DNA of 64,000 bases, taken from NCBI RefSeq assembly GCF_019279795.1, contig NC_056749.1, positions 576,575,549 to 576,639,548 on the forward strand, read 5' to 3'. The translations under genes were made by a program, and so were the position numbers. The stretch's first letter is position 1. Each line of letters starts with the position of its first letter. Under the pieces are notes generated by a model. It saw only the letters and a list, made by a program, of their open reading frames with translations, was not told where the DNA came from and did not search any database. This document shows, in pieces, positions 10,314-23,000 of the stretch. This DNA is from Protopterus annectens. Lineage: Eukaryota; Chordata; Ceratodontiformes; Protopteridae.

Positions 10314-12615
10314 ATGCCACACAATGATGAATCATTTTGTATTAGTGTCGTAAACTTCAGTGATTTTTCTATGACAGATGAGCATATTGATGTATTAAGG
10401 AAGGGTTTTAATTTTATTCCTTCCAACAACATAAAAATTGGTAGTTTGTTGGTCGATTTCAGATTATATATGCGTAAATTGAATCTTAGATACATTTTAC
10501 AAGATGTAGCAAGTAATGTTACACAAGATAGTAGAAGACTTAAGCGGCCTAGTACATTTAATCCAGCACTAGTAGGCACTTTACAAGTGTTTCAAAAATA
10601 TGCGAAATGGAATTCAGAAAATGGACAGCATTGGCTCAGTAGATAATTTATCTAATAGAGAGCGGGATGCTTTGTCTCACTTGTCTAGCTCTACAGACAT
10701 CAGGGTTATGAGGGCTGACAAAGGGGCAAGCTTGTCATCATGAATAAGGCTAATTATGTGGAAGATATTTGTTCCATGCTTAATGATAGGAAACATTACA
10801 AGGATGTCAGTATGGATTTTGTCCTTAACAAATATAGGAGGGTTGACACTGACCTTTTTGATATGTTATGCCAGGATGAATTAGATAATCTAGATTATGA
10901 TTTCCTGATGGTAGAACAACCAAGATTAGGTCATTTTTGGAATACCCAAATTACATAATGATGATGGGGAAATCACTTTAGGCCTATAATATCGGCAAAA
11001 CATTCAAAAACTGAGAACATATCAGTCTGGCTGGATAATATTCTCAACAAAATAGCGCAAAAATCTGAGTTCTATATTAGAGACTCCTGGCATTTGTTGG
11101 AAAGTTTGGGACAGCGCAACATCAAACTTGAAGAAATCAATTTTGCAACACTTGATGTCAAGAGTTTATATACCAGTATCGATCAGAGTCTGGTATTGAG
11201 CATTTAAGGAATTATTTGACACACAACACTGAGTTATGCAATTCCAGGATTAACACCATTTGTACTTTAATGGAGATAGTGTTGCAGAATAATTTCTTCG
11301 AGTTTGATAGTAAAATATACCAACAGATTTCCGGTGTAGCGATGGGGCGAGAGTTGCACCTGCTTTTGCCAACATTGTTATGGCAGATTGGGAGCAGGAA
11401 CATCTAAAAAAACATCCTTTTTTTGGAAAAGCTCCATTTTATGGAAGATACATAGATGATTTGGTTTTGTATGGGCAGGGAAAAGTTGAATTTGACAGTA
11501 TGGTCCAAGATTTAAACAAAACCACTAATTTTTGTTTTCAAACATAGTGGTTATGGTAAAACATTAATTATTTGGACATCAGTCTTTATATTGATTCAAC
11601 TATGAATACATTACACAGTAAAATTTATAGAAAGCCCTGTTTCACCAATCAGTATTTACACAAGGATAGTCTGCACCCAATTCATATGAAAAGAAATGTG
11701 ATCAAGGGTCAAATTATTAGGCTCAGTAGATTAACATCTGAGGACAACATCTATCACAAAGAGTTGGTGCAATTAAGAAATTTATTTTTGGCCAGAGGCT
11801 ATAAAAAGCATATGATCAAGAAAATTGAAAATGAAGTTCAGGGGCTCCGTGCTAGTGTAGCTAGACCTATTCTGTCAATAGACAGGACAAGACATTTGAA
11901 GGAAATTTCTGTGAGTGTCAGCACAGATAGAGGTAAAGATTTAGATTTCCATCTAGCATTTCCTCTCCCAATTTCAAATCAATTGGAAAATATCAGAGGG
12001 ATTATCGAAAGAAATTGGGGTATTATTCTAGGAAATAAAGATCTCATGGCTTGTGTAGGTATTAAACCACGTTTCACATATAAAAATGTGATTAATGTGA
12101 AAAGTATGTTAGAAAGGGACAACAAAGAAAGAGCGACAACAAATAGGGATATCAGTAAAAAGAAGGGAACTTATGCTTGTCAGAATTGTAGACAGTGTAG
12201 GTTTATTACCAACACCTCTTTTGTGACCATCAAACATTTAAAGAGGACATTCTGGGCACAGAAATATTTCAACTGTAATAGTGAATATGTAGTTTATCTG
12301 GCTATTTGCTCAACATGTGATAAATATTACGTGGGGAAAACCAAAAGAATGCTCAAACGTAGGATATACGAGCACAATCTAGCCATTAAAAATAAAGATG
12401 GGAACAATTCTCTGGCCAGACACTCACAGGAATGTATAGATTTTAAGAAGTTCGAGTTTTTTGTGGTAGATTATGTAGATAAAGGTCTACTTAAAGGAGA
12501 TTTGAACAACAGATTGGAACAAAAAGAGTCTATATGGCAATTGTGCCTTGGGGCCGATGAATTGCCAGGTTTAAATGAGGGGATAAACATCAAATGTTTT
12601 TTGAATTATAGATAG
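10314..12615 (+). pseudogene. PLE ORF2 (RT + GIY-YIG), copy C, interrupted
   Basis: Starts with ATG 10314, two bases after the ORF1 stop. It is open in pieces (to 10646, 10740-10958, 11216-11407, 11572-12615), so there are several interruptions within the RT region. The last, long piece keeps the thumb region, the CxxCxxC cluster and the complete GIY-YIG domain, ending FLNYR. Compared with copies A and B, the interruptions are nearly all one-base length differences in homopolymers, a pattern long-read consensus errors also give. Real decay is not proven. Confidence 0.8.
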
Positions 12616-13465
12616 ATCTATTTAACATTGGTGACCAGACGCCTCAATAGGGGGAAGGGATACCATCAGACTTTTTCTTTGATGGGAGGTTCCATTAATT
12701 TGATATACATGGTCATGGATGGTAATCCCTATATACAAACTAACACATGTGTATGGATGAGTAGTTCGTCCGTACCTATTACATCAAGGTCGATTTTATT
12801 TGAAGGTAGTCTGGTGTTTTTATCTCCCAATTATAGACTGTTGATTGAATTCTCATTCACCAACTATGGAAGGTTGGCAGAATTGCCATGTTGTGTCCAG
12901 TACTCCAAGTAGCATAGTATCAGACTAGATAGGACTACCACACAAGCATTTTAGTATGGCTACCGGCTAGTCGTTAGTGTTCCATGCTATGTTTGTATAG
13001 CATGGGCACACTATCTACTAGGCGGCCATACATTAGGGGCATCAGATAGATCAAGCTACTATAGCGATCGGATAGCTTAGCGTTCCATGTTAGGTTTGAT
13101 TAAGCCTGTCATTTCCAGTAGTATAATAGGAATAAATTCATGTCTCATCCAATTCACGAGGAACATTTCCATGTATTTGGCATTTTCACTAGGATTCGTC
13201 ATTTACATGGAAGTTTTCAGCCATTCAGCCTCATAGACAAACAACTAATGTATAATGGAATATTTTATCTACGGTACAAACTGTCATTATTATGATTTTT
13301 AGTACGCCTTTTTCAAGGCATTTCTCAAGGTATTATTGGTTTTAGTATAATTGTGTTAGATTAGATGATTTTATGTGATATGACTGAAACATAAAAAATA
13401 TGTGTTACTGTTTTTCAAAAAAACATGAATGAAAATATGACATCAAAGATTTTACATCACTTCCT
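12616..13465 (+). other. PLE 3' region, copy C
   Basis: About 850 bp without a gene, equivalent to 4068-4961 in copy A and 7945-8797 in copy B. It is AT-rich and nearly identical in the three copies, apart from scattered substitutions in the first 350 bp of copy C. A 94-residue open frame here (12628-12912) is not kept open in A or B and is not called. Confidence 0.75.
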
Positions 13466-13607
13466 GTATGTTAGTTATAAAACCAGGACGTAGGGAGGCG
13501 TCCTGGTTTTCTGAAGAAGTCCACGGTAAATAAAAGTGGAAGAAAGCTTAAAACTACATTCCTCGTTTGTGTCACTATTTCCTTCTCAGTCACTGTTTTT
13601 CAGTTGT
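13466..13607 (+). repeat. PLE pseudo-LTR, 3' of copy C
   Basis: Second copy of the 142-bp leader, ending at CAGTTGT, where satellite resumes (AATTACAAATC…). It could be a 3' pseudo-LTR of copy C or the first 142 bp of a further copy cut off by satellite. The sequence alone does not decide. Confidence 0.85.
13472..13556 (+). ncRNA. Second hammerhead-like motif
   Basis: Same fold as at 8804-8888. Outer helix 13472-13479/13549-13556, long hairpin 13480-13510, CTGAAGA at 13511-13517, GAAA at 13542-13545. No base differs from the first copy within the core. Conservation between two pseudo-LTRs of one element is expected whether or not the motif is active. Confidence 0.55.
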
Positions 13608-16600
13608 AATTACAAATCAAACCATTAGAAATGAAAAACCATGGATAGCAGATATGGTAAAGATGAGGATAAAGGGACTACTAATTACAAATCAAACCAT
13701 TAGAAATGAAAAAACATGCATAGCAGATATAGTAAAAACCAGGATAAAAGGACTACTAATTACAAATCAAACCATTAGAAATGAAAAAACATGCATAGCA
13801 GATATGGTAAAGACCAGGATAAAAGGACTACTAATTACTAATCAAACCATTAGAAATGAAAAAGCATGCATAGCAGATATGGTAAAGACCAGAATAAAAG
13901 GACTACTAATTACTAATCAAACCATTAGAAATTAAAAAAAAAACATACATAGCAGATATGGCAAAGACAAGGATAAAAGGACTACTAATTACAAGTCAAA
14001 CCATTAGAAATGAAAAAAACGTGCATAGCAGATATGGTAAAAACCAGGATAAAAGGACTACTAATTACAAATCAAGCCATTAGAAATGAACAAAACATGC
14101 AGAGCAGATATGCTAAATACAAGGAAAAAGGACTACTAATGAAAACCAAACCATTAGAAATGAAAAAAAAACATGCATAGCAGATATGGTAGAGACAAGG
14201 ATAAAAGGACTACTAATTACAAATCAAACCATTAGAAATTAAAAAAACATGCATAGCAGATATGGTAAAAACCAAGACAAAAGGACTACTAATTACAAAT
14301 CAAACCATTAGAAATGAACAAAACATGCATAGCAGATATGGTAAAAACCAGGATAGAAGGACTACTAATTACAAGTGAAACCATTAGAAATGAACAAAAC
14401 ATGCATAGCAGATATGGTAAAAACCAGGATAAAAGGACTACTAATTACAAATCAAACCATTAGAAATGAAAAAAAAAACATGCATAGCAGATATGGTAGA
14501 GACAAGGATAAAAGGACTAGTAATTACAAATCAAACCATTAGAAATTAAAAAAAACATGCATAGCAGATATGGTAAAAACCAGGACAAAAGGACTACTAA
14601 TTACAAATCAAACCATTAGAAATGAACTAAACATGCATAGCAGATATGGTAAAAACCAGGATAAAAGGACTACTAATTACAAGTCAAACCATTAGAAATG
14701 AACAAAACATACATAGCAGATATGGTAAAAACCAGGACAAAAGGACTACTAATTACAAATTAAACCATTAGAAATGAAAAAAACATGCATAGCAGATATG
14801 GTAAAAACCAGGATAAAAGGACTACTAATTACAAGTCAAACCATTAGAAATGAAAAAAAAACATGCATAGCAGATATGGTAGAGACAATGATAAAAGGAC
14901 TACTAATTACAAATCAAACCATTAGAAATTAAAAAAACATGCATAGCAGATATGGTAAAAACCAGGATAAAAGGACTACTAATTACAAATCAAACCATTA
15001 GAAATGAAAAAAACATACATAGCAGATATGGTAAAAACCAGGATAAAAGGACTACTAATTACAAATCAAACCATTAGAAATGAATAAAACATGCATAGCA
15101 GATATGGTAAAACCAGGATAAAAGGACTACTAATTACAAGTCAAACCATTAGAAATGAAAAAAACATGCATAGCAGATATGGTAAAAACCAGGATAAAAG
15201 GACTACTAATTACAAATCAAACCATTAGAAATGAAAAAAAAACATGCATAGCAGATATGGTAAATACAAGGATAAAAGGACTACTAATTACAAATCAAAC
15301 CATTAGAAATTAAAAAAAACATGCATAGCAGATATGGTAAATACAAGGATAAAAGAACTACTAATTACAAGTCAAACCATTAGAAATGAAAAAAACATGC
15401 ATAGCAGATATGGTAAAAAAACAGGATAAAAGGACTACTAATTACAAGTCAAACCATTAGAAATGAAAAACCATGGATAGCAGATATGGTAAAGATGAGG
15501 ATAAAGGGACTACTAATTACAAATCAAACCATTAGAAATAAAAAAAAACATGCATAGCAGACATGGTAGAGACAATGATAAAAGGACTATTAATTACAAA
15601 TCAAACAATTAGAAATTAAAAAAAACATACATAGCAGATATGGTAAAACCAGGATAAAAGGACTACTAATTACAAATCAAACCATTAGAAATGAAAAAAA
15701 CATGCATAGCAGATATGGTAAAACCAGGATAAAAGGACTACTAATTACAAATCAAACCATTAGAAATGAAAAAAACATGCATAGCAGATATGGTAAAAAC
15801 CAGGATAAAAGGACTACTAATTACAAATCAAACCATTAGAAATGAATAAAACATGCATAGTAGATATGGTAAAAACCAGGATAAAAGGACTACTAATTAC
15901 AAGTCAAACCATTAGAAATGAAAAAACATGCATAGCAGATATGGTAAAAACCAGGATAAAAGGACTACTAATTACAAATCAAACCATTAGAAATGAAAAA
16001 AAATGCATAGCAGATATGGTAAAGACAAGGATAAAAGGACTACTAATTACAAATCAAACCATTAGAAATTAAAAAAATACACATAGCAGATATGGTAAAT
16101 ACAAGGATAAAAGGACTACTAATTACAAATCAAACCATTAGAAATTAAAAAAATATGCATAGCAGATATGGTAAATACAAGGATAAAAGGACTACTAATT
16201 ACAAATCAAACCATTAGAAATGAAAAAACATGCATAGCAGATATGGTAAAAACCAGGATAAAATGACTACTAATTACAAGTCAAACCATTAGAAATGAAC
16301 AAAACATGCATAGCAGATATGGTAAAAACCAGGATAAAAGGACTACTAACTACAAAACAAACCATTAGAAATGAAAAACCATGGATAGCAGATATGGTAA
16401 ATACAAGGATAAAAGGACTACTAATTACAAATCAGACCATTAGAAATGAACAAAACATGCATAGCAGATATTGTAAATACAAGGATAAAAGGACTATTAT
16501 TACAAGTCAAACCATTAGAAATGAACAAAACATGCATAGCAGATATGGTAAAAACCAGGATAAAAGGACTACTAATTACAAATCAAACCATTAGAAATGA

Positions 16601-19468
16601 AAAACCATGGATAGCAGATATGGTAAATACAAGGATAAAAGGACTACTAATTACAAGTCAAACCATTAGAAATGAAAAAACATGCATAGCAGATATGGTA
16701 AAAACCAGGATAAAAGGACTACTAATTACAAATCAAACCATTAGAAATGAAAAAACATGCATAGCAGATATGGTAAAGACCAGGATAAAAGGACTACTGA
16801 TTACTAATCAAACCATTAGAAATTAAAAAGCATGCATAGCAGATATGGTAAAGAACAGGAGAAAAGGACTACTAATTACTAATCAAACCATTAGAAATGA
16901 AAAAGCATGCATAGCAGATATGGTAAAAACCAGGATAAAAGGACTACTAATTACAAATCAAACCATTACAAATGAACAAAGCATGCATAGCAGATATGGT
17001 AAAGACCAGGATGAAAGAACTACTAATTACAAATCAAACCATTAGAAATGAAAAAACATGCATAGCAGATATGGTAAAAACCAGGATAAAAGGACTACTA
17101 ATTACAAGTCAAACCATTAGAAATGAACAAAACATGCATAGCAGATATGGTAAAAACCAGGATAAAAGGACTACTAATTACAAATCAAACCATTAGAAAT
17201 GAAAAACCATGGATAGCAGATATGGTAAAGATGAGGATAAAGGGACTACTAATTACAAATCAAACCATTAGAAATGAAAAAACATGCATAGCAGATATGG
17301 TAAAACCAGGATAAAAGGACTACTAATTACAAATCAAACCATTAGAAATGAAAAACCATGGATAGCAGATATGGTAAATACAAGGATAAAAGGACTACTA
17401 ATTACAAGTCAAACCATTAGAAATGAAAAAAACATGCATAGCAGATATGGTAAAAACCAGGATAAAAGGACTACTAATTACAAATCAAACCATTAGAAAT
17501 GAAAAACCATGGATAGCAGATATGGTAAAGATGAGGATAAAGGGACTACTAATTACAAATCAAACCATTAGAAATGAAAAACCATGGATAGCAGATATGG
17601 TAAAGATGAGGATAGAGGGACTACTAATTACAAATCAAACCATTAGAAATGAAAAAAAAACATGCATAGCTTATATGTTAGAGACAATGATAAAAGGACT
17701 ACTTATTACAAATCAAACCATTAGAAATTAAAATAACATGCATAGCAGATATGGTAAAAACCAGGATAAAAGGACTACTAATTACAAATCAAACCATTAG
17801 AAATGAAAAAAAAACATACATAGCAGATATGGTAAAAACCAGGATAAAAGGACTACTAATTACAAATCAAACCATTAGAAATGAAAAAACATGCATAGCA
17901 GATATGGTAAAACCAGGATAAAAGGACTACTAATTACAAATCAAACCATTAGAAATGAATAAAACATGCATAGTAGATATGGTAAAAACCAGGATAAAAG
18001 GACTACTAATTACAAGTCAAACCATTAGAAATGAAAAAAACATGCATAGCAGATATGGTAAAACCAGGATAAAAGGACTACTAATTACAAATCAAACCAT
18101 TAGAAATGAAAAAAAAATGCATAGCAGATATGGTAAAGACAAGGATAAAAGGACTACTAATTACAAATCAAACCATTAGAAATTAAAAAAAACATAGCAG
18201 ATATGGTAAATACAAGGATAAAAGGACTACTAATTACAAATCAAACCATTAGAAATTAAAAAAATATGCATAGCAGATATGGTAAATACAAGGATAAAAG
18301 GACTACTAATTACAAATCAAACCATTAGAAATGAAAAAACATGCATAGCAGATATGGTAAAAACCAGGATAAAAGGACTACTAATTACAAATCAAACCAT
18401 TAGAAATGAACAAAACATGCATAGCAGATATGGTAAAAATCAGGATAAAAGGACTACTAACTACAAATCAAACCATTAGAAATGAAAAACCATGGATAGC
18501 AGATATGGTAAATACAAGGATAAAAGGACTACTAATTACAAATCAGACCATTAGAAATGAACAAAACATGCATAGCAGATATTGTAAATACAAGGATAAA
18601 AGGACTATTATTACAAGTCAAACCATTAGAAATGATAAAAACATGCATAGCAGATATGGTAAAAACCAGGATAAAAGGACTACTAATTACAAATCAAACC
18701 ATTAGAAATGAAAAACCATGGATAGCAGATATGGTAAAAAACAGGATAAAAGGACTACTAATTACAAATCAAACCATTAGAAATGAAAAAACATGCATAG
18801 CAGATATGGTAAAAACCAGGATAAAAGGACTACTAATTACAAATCAAACCATTAGAAATGAACAAAACATGCATAGCAGATATGGTAAAACCAGGATAAA
18901 AGGACTACTAATTACAAGTCAAACCATTAGAAATGAACAAAACATGCATAGCAGATATGGTAAAAACCAGGATAAAAGGACTACTAATTACAAAACAAGC
19001 CATTAGAAATGAACAAAACACGCAGAGCAGATATTAAGTAAACCAGGACAAAAAAGAACTACTAATACAAACCAAACCATTAGAAATTTAAAAACATGCA
19101 TAGCAGATATGGTAAATACAATGATAAAAGGACTACTAATTACAAATCAAACCATTAGAAATGAAAAAAACATGCATAGCAGATATGGTAAAAACCAGGA
19201 TAAAAGGACTACTAATTACAAATCAAACCATTAGAAATGAAAAACATGCATAGCAGATATGGTAAAAACCAGGATAAAAGGACTACTAATTACAAATCAA
19301 ACCATTAGAAATGAAAAAAACATGCATAGCAGATATGGTAAAACCAGGATAAAAGGACTACTAATTACAAATCAGACCATTACAAATGAAAAACATGCAT
19401 AGCAGATATGGTAAATACAAGGATAAAAGGACTACTAATTACAAATCAAACCATTAGAAATGAACAAA
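13608..19468. repeat. Satellite array, right block with ~2.11-kb higher-order repeat
   Basis: About 78 monomers of ~75 bp, ending at the assembly gap. Variant monomers recur in the same order. The GCATAGTAG variant is near 15857 and 17970, and the GATATTGTAAATAC…GGACTATTATTAC variant is near 16466 and 18577. This gives a higher-order period of about 2.11 kb (~28 monomers). Another variant, CCATGGATAGCAG with AAGATGAGG, appears near 13640, 15470, 17205, 17506 and 17580. Because 75 is a multiple of three, long spurious reading frames (repeating KTRIKGLLITNQTIRNE) arise. They break wherever the A-run changes length. Confidence 0.95.
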
Positions 19469-19968
19469 NNNNNNNNNNNNNNNNNNNNNNNNNNNNNNNN
19501 NNNNNNNNNNNNNNNNNNNNNNNNNNNNNNNNNNNNNNNNNNNNNNNNNNNNNNNNNNNNNNNNNNNNNNNNNNNNNNNNNNNNNNNNNNNNNNNNNNNN
19601 NNNNNNNNNNNNNNNNNNNNNNNNNNNNNNNNNNNNNNNNNNNNNNNNNNNNNNNNNNNNNNNNNNNNNNNNNNNNNNNNNNNNNNNNNNNNNNNNNNNN
19701 NNNNNNNNNNNNNNNNNNNNNNNNNNNNNNNNNNNNNNNNNNNNNNNNNNNNNNNNNNNNNNNNNNNNNNNNNNNNNNNNNNNNNNNNNNNNNNNNNNNN
19801 NNNNNNNNNNNNNNNNNNNNNNNNNNNNNNNNNNNNNNNNNNNNNNNNNNNNNNNNNNNNNNNNNNNNNNNNNNNNNNNNNNNNNNNNNNNNNNNNNNNN
19901 NNNNNNNNNNNNNNNNNNNNNNNNNNNNNNNNNNNNNNNNNNNNNNNNNNNNNNNNNNNNNNNNNNNN
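19469..19968. other. Assembly gap of exactly 500 N
   Basis: The round size suggests a placeholder, so true length is unknown. Left flank is satellite. Right flank starts two bases before a codon boundary inside a transporter exon, so the upstream splice site of that exon lies in the gap. Confidence 1.
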
Positions 19969-20052
19969 CACCTTTTGGATTCCAGGGGATTCTAACAGGA
20001 GCTGCAACCTGCTTCTATGCCTTTGTGGGATTTGACTGCATTGCTACAACAG
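19969..20052 (+). CDS. SLC7A3: SLC7A3-like exon 1 of those visible (5' end in gap)
   Basis: Encodes [18 protein letters not shown] and on through the diagnostic [10 protein letters not shown], the membrane segment before the cytoplasmic EE motif. Ends in phase 1 with donor GTAGGT at 20053. The acceptor is hidden in the gap. Confidence 0.95.
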
Positions 20053-23000
20053 GTAGGTCACTGAAGTGAACACTAACTAGTGGAGGTGGGCTGAGATGGT
20101 TGCTGTTGTGAATCACCAGTGACCATAGCTAAAACACTGTAATATTGTGTAGCCATTATTAAGCAGTGTAATGCTTAGATGAAGTATTTGAAATACATTG
20201 CATAGATGACTTCCAAATGTGAAACTAATCTTCAGTTGTGTTTGGCTAATTTCCTCACAATATCCCATTAGAAGCAGAGACATATAGGTTACTGGCAGAA
20301 GGTTTCTTGCCATGTTGTCATCCTAGAAATCCTTGTTTGATATGGGCAAGATGGTTCAGATGTTGCTACCCACTTAATGAGCGGTACAGAGAGAACTTAA
20401 AAATAACTAAATGGCATAACATGCCGCATAGCAAAACATACTTTTGCAAGAATTAACAAAAAGGAGTAGACAATAGTACAGAATTATAGCATGGTAGAAT
20501 TAATATGGTACTGAGCTACATAGAAGTGCATCATACACAAACACAATATTAAGTAACATTGCAGGCAGTATATTCATGGCAGCTAAAAGTGTGACATTTA
20601 ACTGGCGTGTTTAATAAGGCATCTGATTATATCAATAGGCCTTGTGCACTTTGGATTCTACAGGACTGATGTTATGTGATCCTATCTCGCCTACATTCTG
20701 TACTGATGGGTTCGGAGCCGATCCTCTGCTCCGACTCGGCACGCTATACTATAGAGCAAAGTCTCTAATTGGCTGAGCTATCTCACATCCCAGGATGCAC
20801 CACCACTACTTCCCCAGATCTCATTTGCCGCTTGATAGCAATTGACGTGGTCTCGACTTGGCTGGGCTAAGTACTCTTTACTGACAAGTTTTCTGTCAGA
20901 ATTTCTCTAATTTTTCACCCAAAAGCTGTTTTAACAGCTACTTATCACTTGTTGAGTGTTTTTTTTTTGTGAAAAAAGTTGTGTGAATTTTCTTGGCGTT
21001 AGGTTCCCGCTTTAACTGGTAGGGGTTTCCTCGCGCTCTACTTCGGGCCGTGTTCAGGCCTTGGTGTTGTTAAAATTGTTGTTAAAATTGTTGTTAAATT
21101 TTTTGTGTGGTTCTTGTTCCTCTAACGTCTAGGTCCCGTTTTAGTTAAAGGGGCCTTGCCCTCGCGCTCTGTTAGAGCGTTGTTATAGTTTCACCTGTGT
21201 GTCTGTATCTGAGCTTTTTGGTCGATCCTGCTTAAGTTAGAGGGATTTGGCTCTCTGTGTGCTTAGTTTTTTGTCCCTAGTTGGTTTTTGGTGTCTTTTT
21301 AGTGATGTCAAAGGAACATAGACCTTCGGGTTTTAAAAAATGTACCAAGTGTGGGTACAAGATGTCAATAACGGATGATCACTCTCTGTGTGTTTATTGC
21401 TTAGGGCCTAAGCACCTTCAAGAGTCGTGCAGTGTATGCCACGCATTTTCTTCCCGTGTCCTCCAAGAGAGGAAAAACAAATTGATATTGAAAGGGATGA
21501 TCACCCCTTCCTTTGAGGAGGCTTTATCTTCTTCCCCCTCTCCTTCCAGGAAGAAGAAGTCTTCGGCTCCGACCAGTCCGTCGGAGCCGACAGCAAAGAA
21601 ATCAAGGCAGGCTTCTCCGTCGGCTCCACGGACTTCGGAGCCGAGGTCGGAACGGTCTGCCTCGGTGCCTCCAGCCTCGACTCCTCTGTCCTCAGAGCCG
21701 AGCGCTCGAGCATCGAGAGGTGGGTCACCTTCTTCGGCTCCAATGGTTTCGGAGCCGAGAAAGGTCGCTCACTCAGACTCTTCTACCTTGGCGCCGAAGT
21801 CCCCGTCGGCTCCGAGGGAAATTGCTGTGCTGGTGGAACCTCCCTCAGCGCCGATACTACTTGAAACAATTCGGAGCCGGTCCCCCAGTCTTTCGGAACC
21901 GGCGGAGAAGTCAACTCGGGCCCGATCGGTCTCTTCTCGGTCCTCGAGGATGTCCGATTCGGATATTGACAGGGTACTTCAAAGGCTGTTTCAGTCTCCA
22001 GTCTTCCAAAAGTTAGTATCGGCTCCAGCCCAGTCGGCTCCGGAGCCGATTGTCCACCCTGTTGTCTTGGTTCCTCCTCCAACAGCCTCGGCACCGTTGG
22101 AGTCGGTGCTGGTGGAGCCAGTGGAGGTTTTCGGGTCGGCTCCGACCCTTACTCCAACCCCGACCTTCGGGTCGGAGTTCGGTACACGGACCTCCTCGGT
22201 TGGCCCCGGGGGTGACGCTTCGGGTCCGATGCTTTCGGTTCCGAGCCTCCCTCTCGGTGCTTCGGCTGCGGGAGTGCCTTCTACTGTTGTGGCCTCGGGG
22301 TCGGACCTTCCCAGGACTCGGGGGGGGGGGGGTCCGGCCTTCAGGGCCATGAGGAGTGCTTTAGCCAAATCTTCTTTGGCTACCTCCACCATCTCTCCGG
22401 CACCTTCCTTTGGCATGGAGACTTCTTCCTTTGTTGTCCCCCTGTCTCAAGACAGCGGAGCCCTGGGGCCTGAGGTCACCCCCATTGGGGATTCCTCCCT
22501 TCCTGGGGGTCCTTCCGAGGCTTCTTCGGAGGAACCTCCCAGGAAGAGGCAGTGTAAGAGGAAGCACGTCGACTCGCCTGAGTCTCTCACCTCGGACACC
22601 GACCTCGATGATGCGGAGGGGTCCCCCAAGTCGTCCTCGGATGATGTCTCCTTTGTGGACATCTTAGAAATCCTCAAGCAACGAGGCGACTGGCAGTCCA
22701 AACCCCCTTCCGCTGAGGAGTCGGTATTCCTCAAGGCCTTCGGGGCTCAGCCTTCCGCCTCCTGGGTGTCTCCGCCCTTCGATGAGCTCCTGGATTTGAT
22801 CTCTCGAAGGGTGTGGGAGCACCCGGATTCTGTGGAACCGGTGCCAGCTCGCCCGAATAAATTTCTGTCAGCCCCCCCCCCAGAAAAGGAATTCTTGTCT
22901 AAAGGTGTGGCCGTAGATGCCCTGGTGGTGGCATCTGCTACCCAGCAAGATGTGGCAGAGGCTTCGACGTCCGTCCACCCTCCTAATAAAGAGTCCAGGA

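Larger units (their letters stand above)
8798..13465 (+). mobile_element. Penelope-like element, copy C (full length, with leader)
   Basis: The only copy with a complete 5' end. It begins with a 142-bp leader (8798-8939), continues with a short 5' UTR, ORF1 from ATG 9013, ORF2 from ATG 10314 to 12615, and an ~850-bp 3' region to CATCACTTCCT. The 142-bp leader recurs immediately after it (13466-13607), so copy C is flanked by direct repeats, as expected of PLE pseudo-LTRs. Satellite resumes straight after. Both reading frames are interrupted in several places in this assembly. Confidence 0.9.

Noticed and set aside
12628-12912. 94-residue frame after PLE ORF2 in copy C
   Set aside because: It is not open in the equivalent sequence of copies A and B.
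13567-19006. Many 60-150 residue open frames with the repeat KTRIKGLLITNQTIRNE
   Set aside because: They are translations of a ~75-bp satellite whose period is divisible by three. Frames break with A-run length and there is no start context or conservation beyond the monomer.
13608-19468. Regular repeats that could suggest a CRISPR array
   Set aside because: Monomers are contiguous with no unique spacers, the setting is vertebrate, and no cas-like genes exist.
19408-20035. Open frames of ~190 residues across the N gap
   Set aside because: They consist of unknown bases. Only the transporter exon at the right edge is real.
21501-22734. Several antisense and alternative-frame ORFs in the gag-like region
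   Set aside because: They are shadows of a GC-rich, Ser/Pro-rich coding frame. None resembles a protein family.
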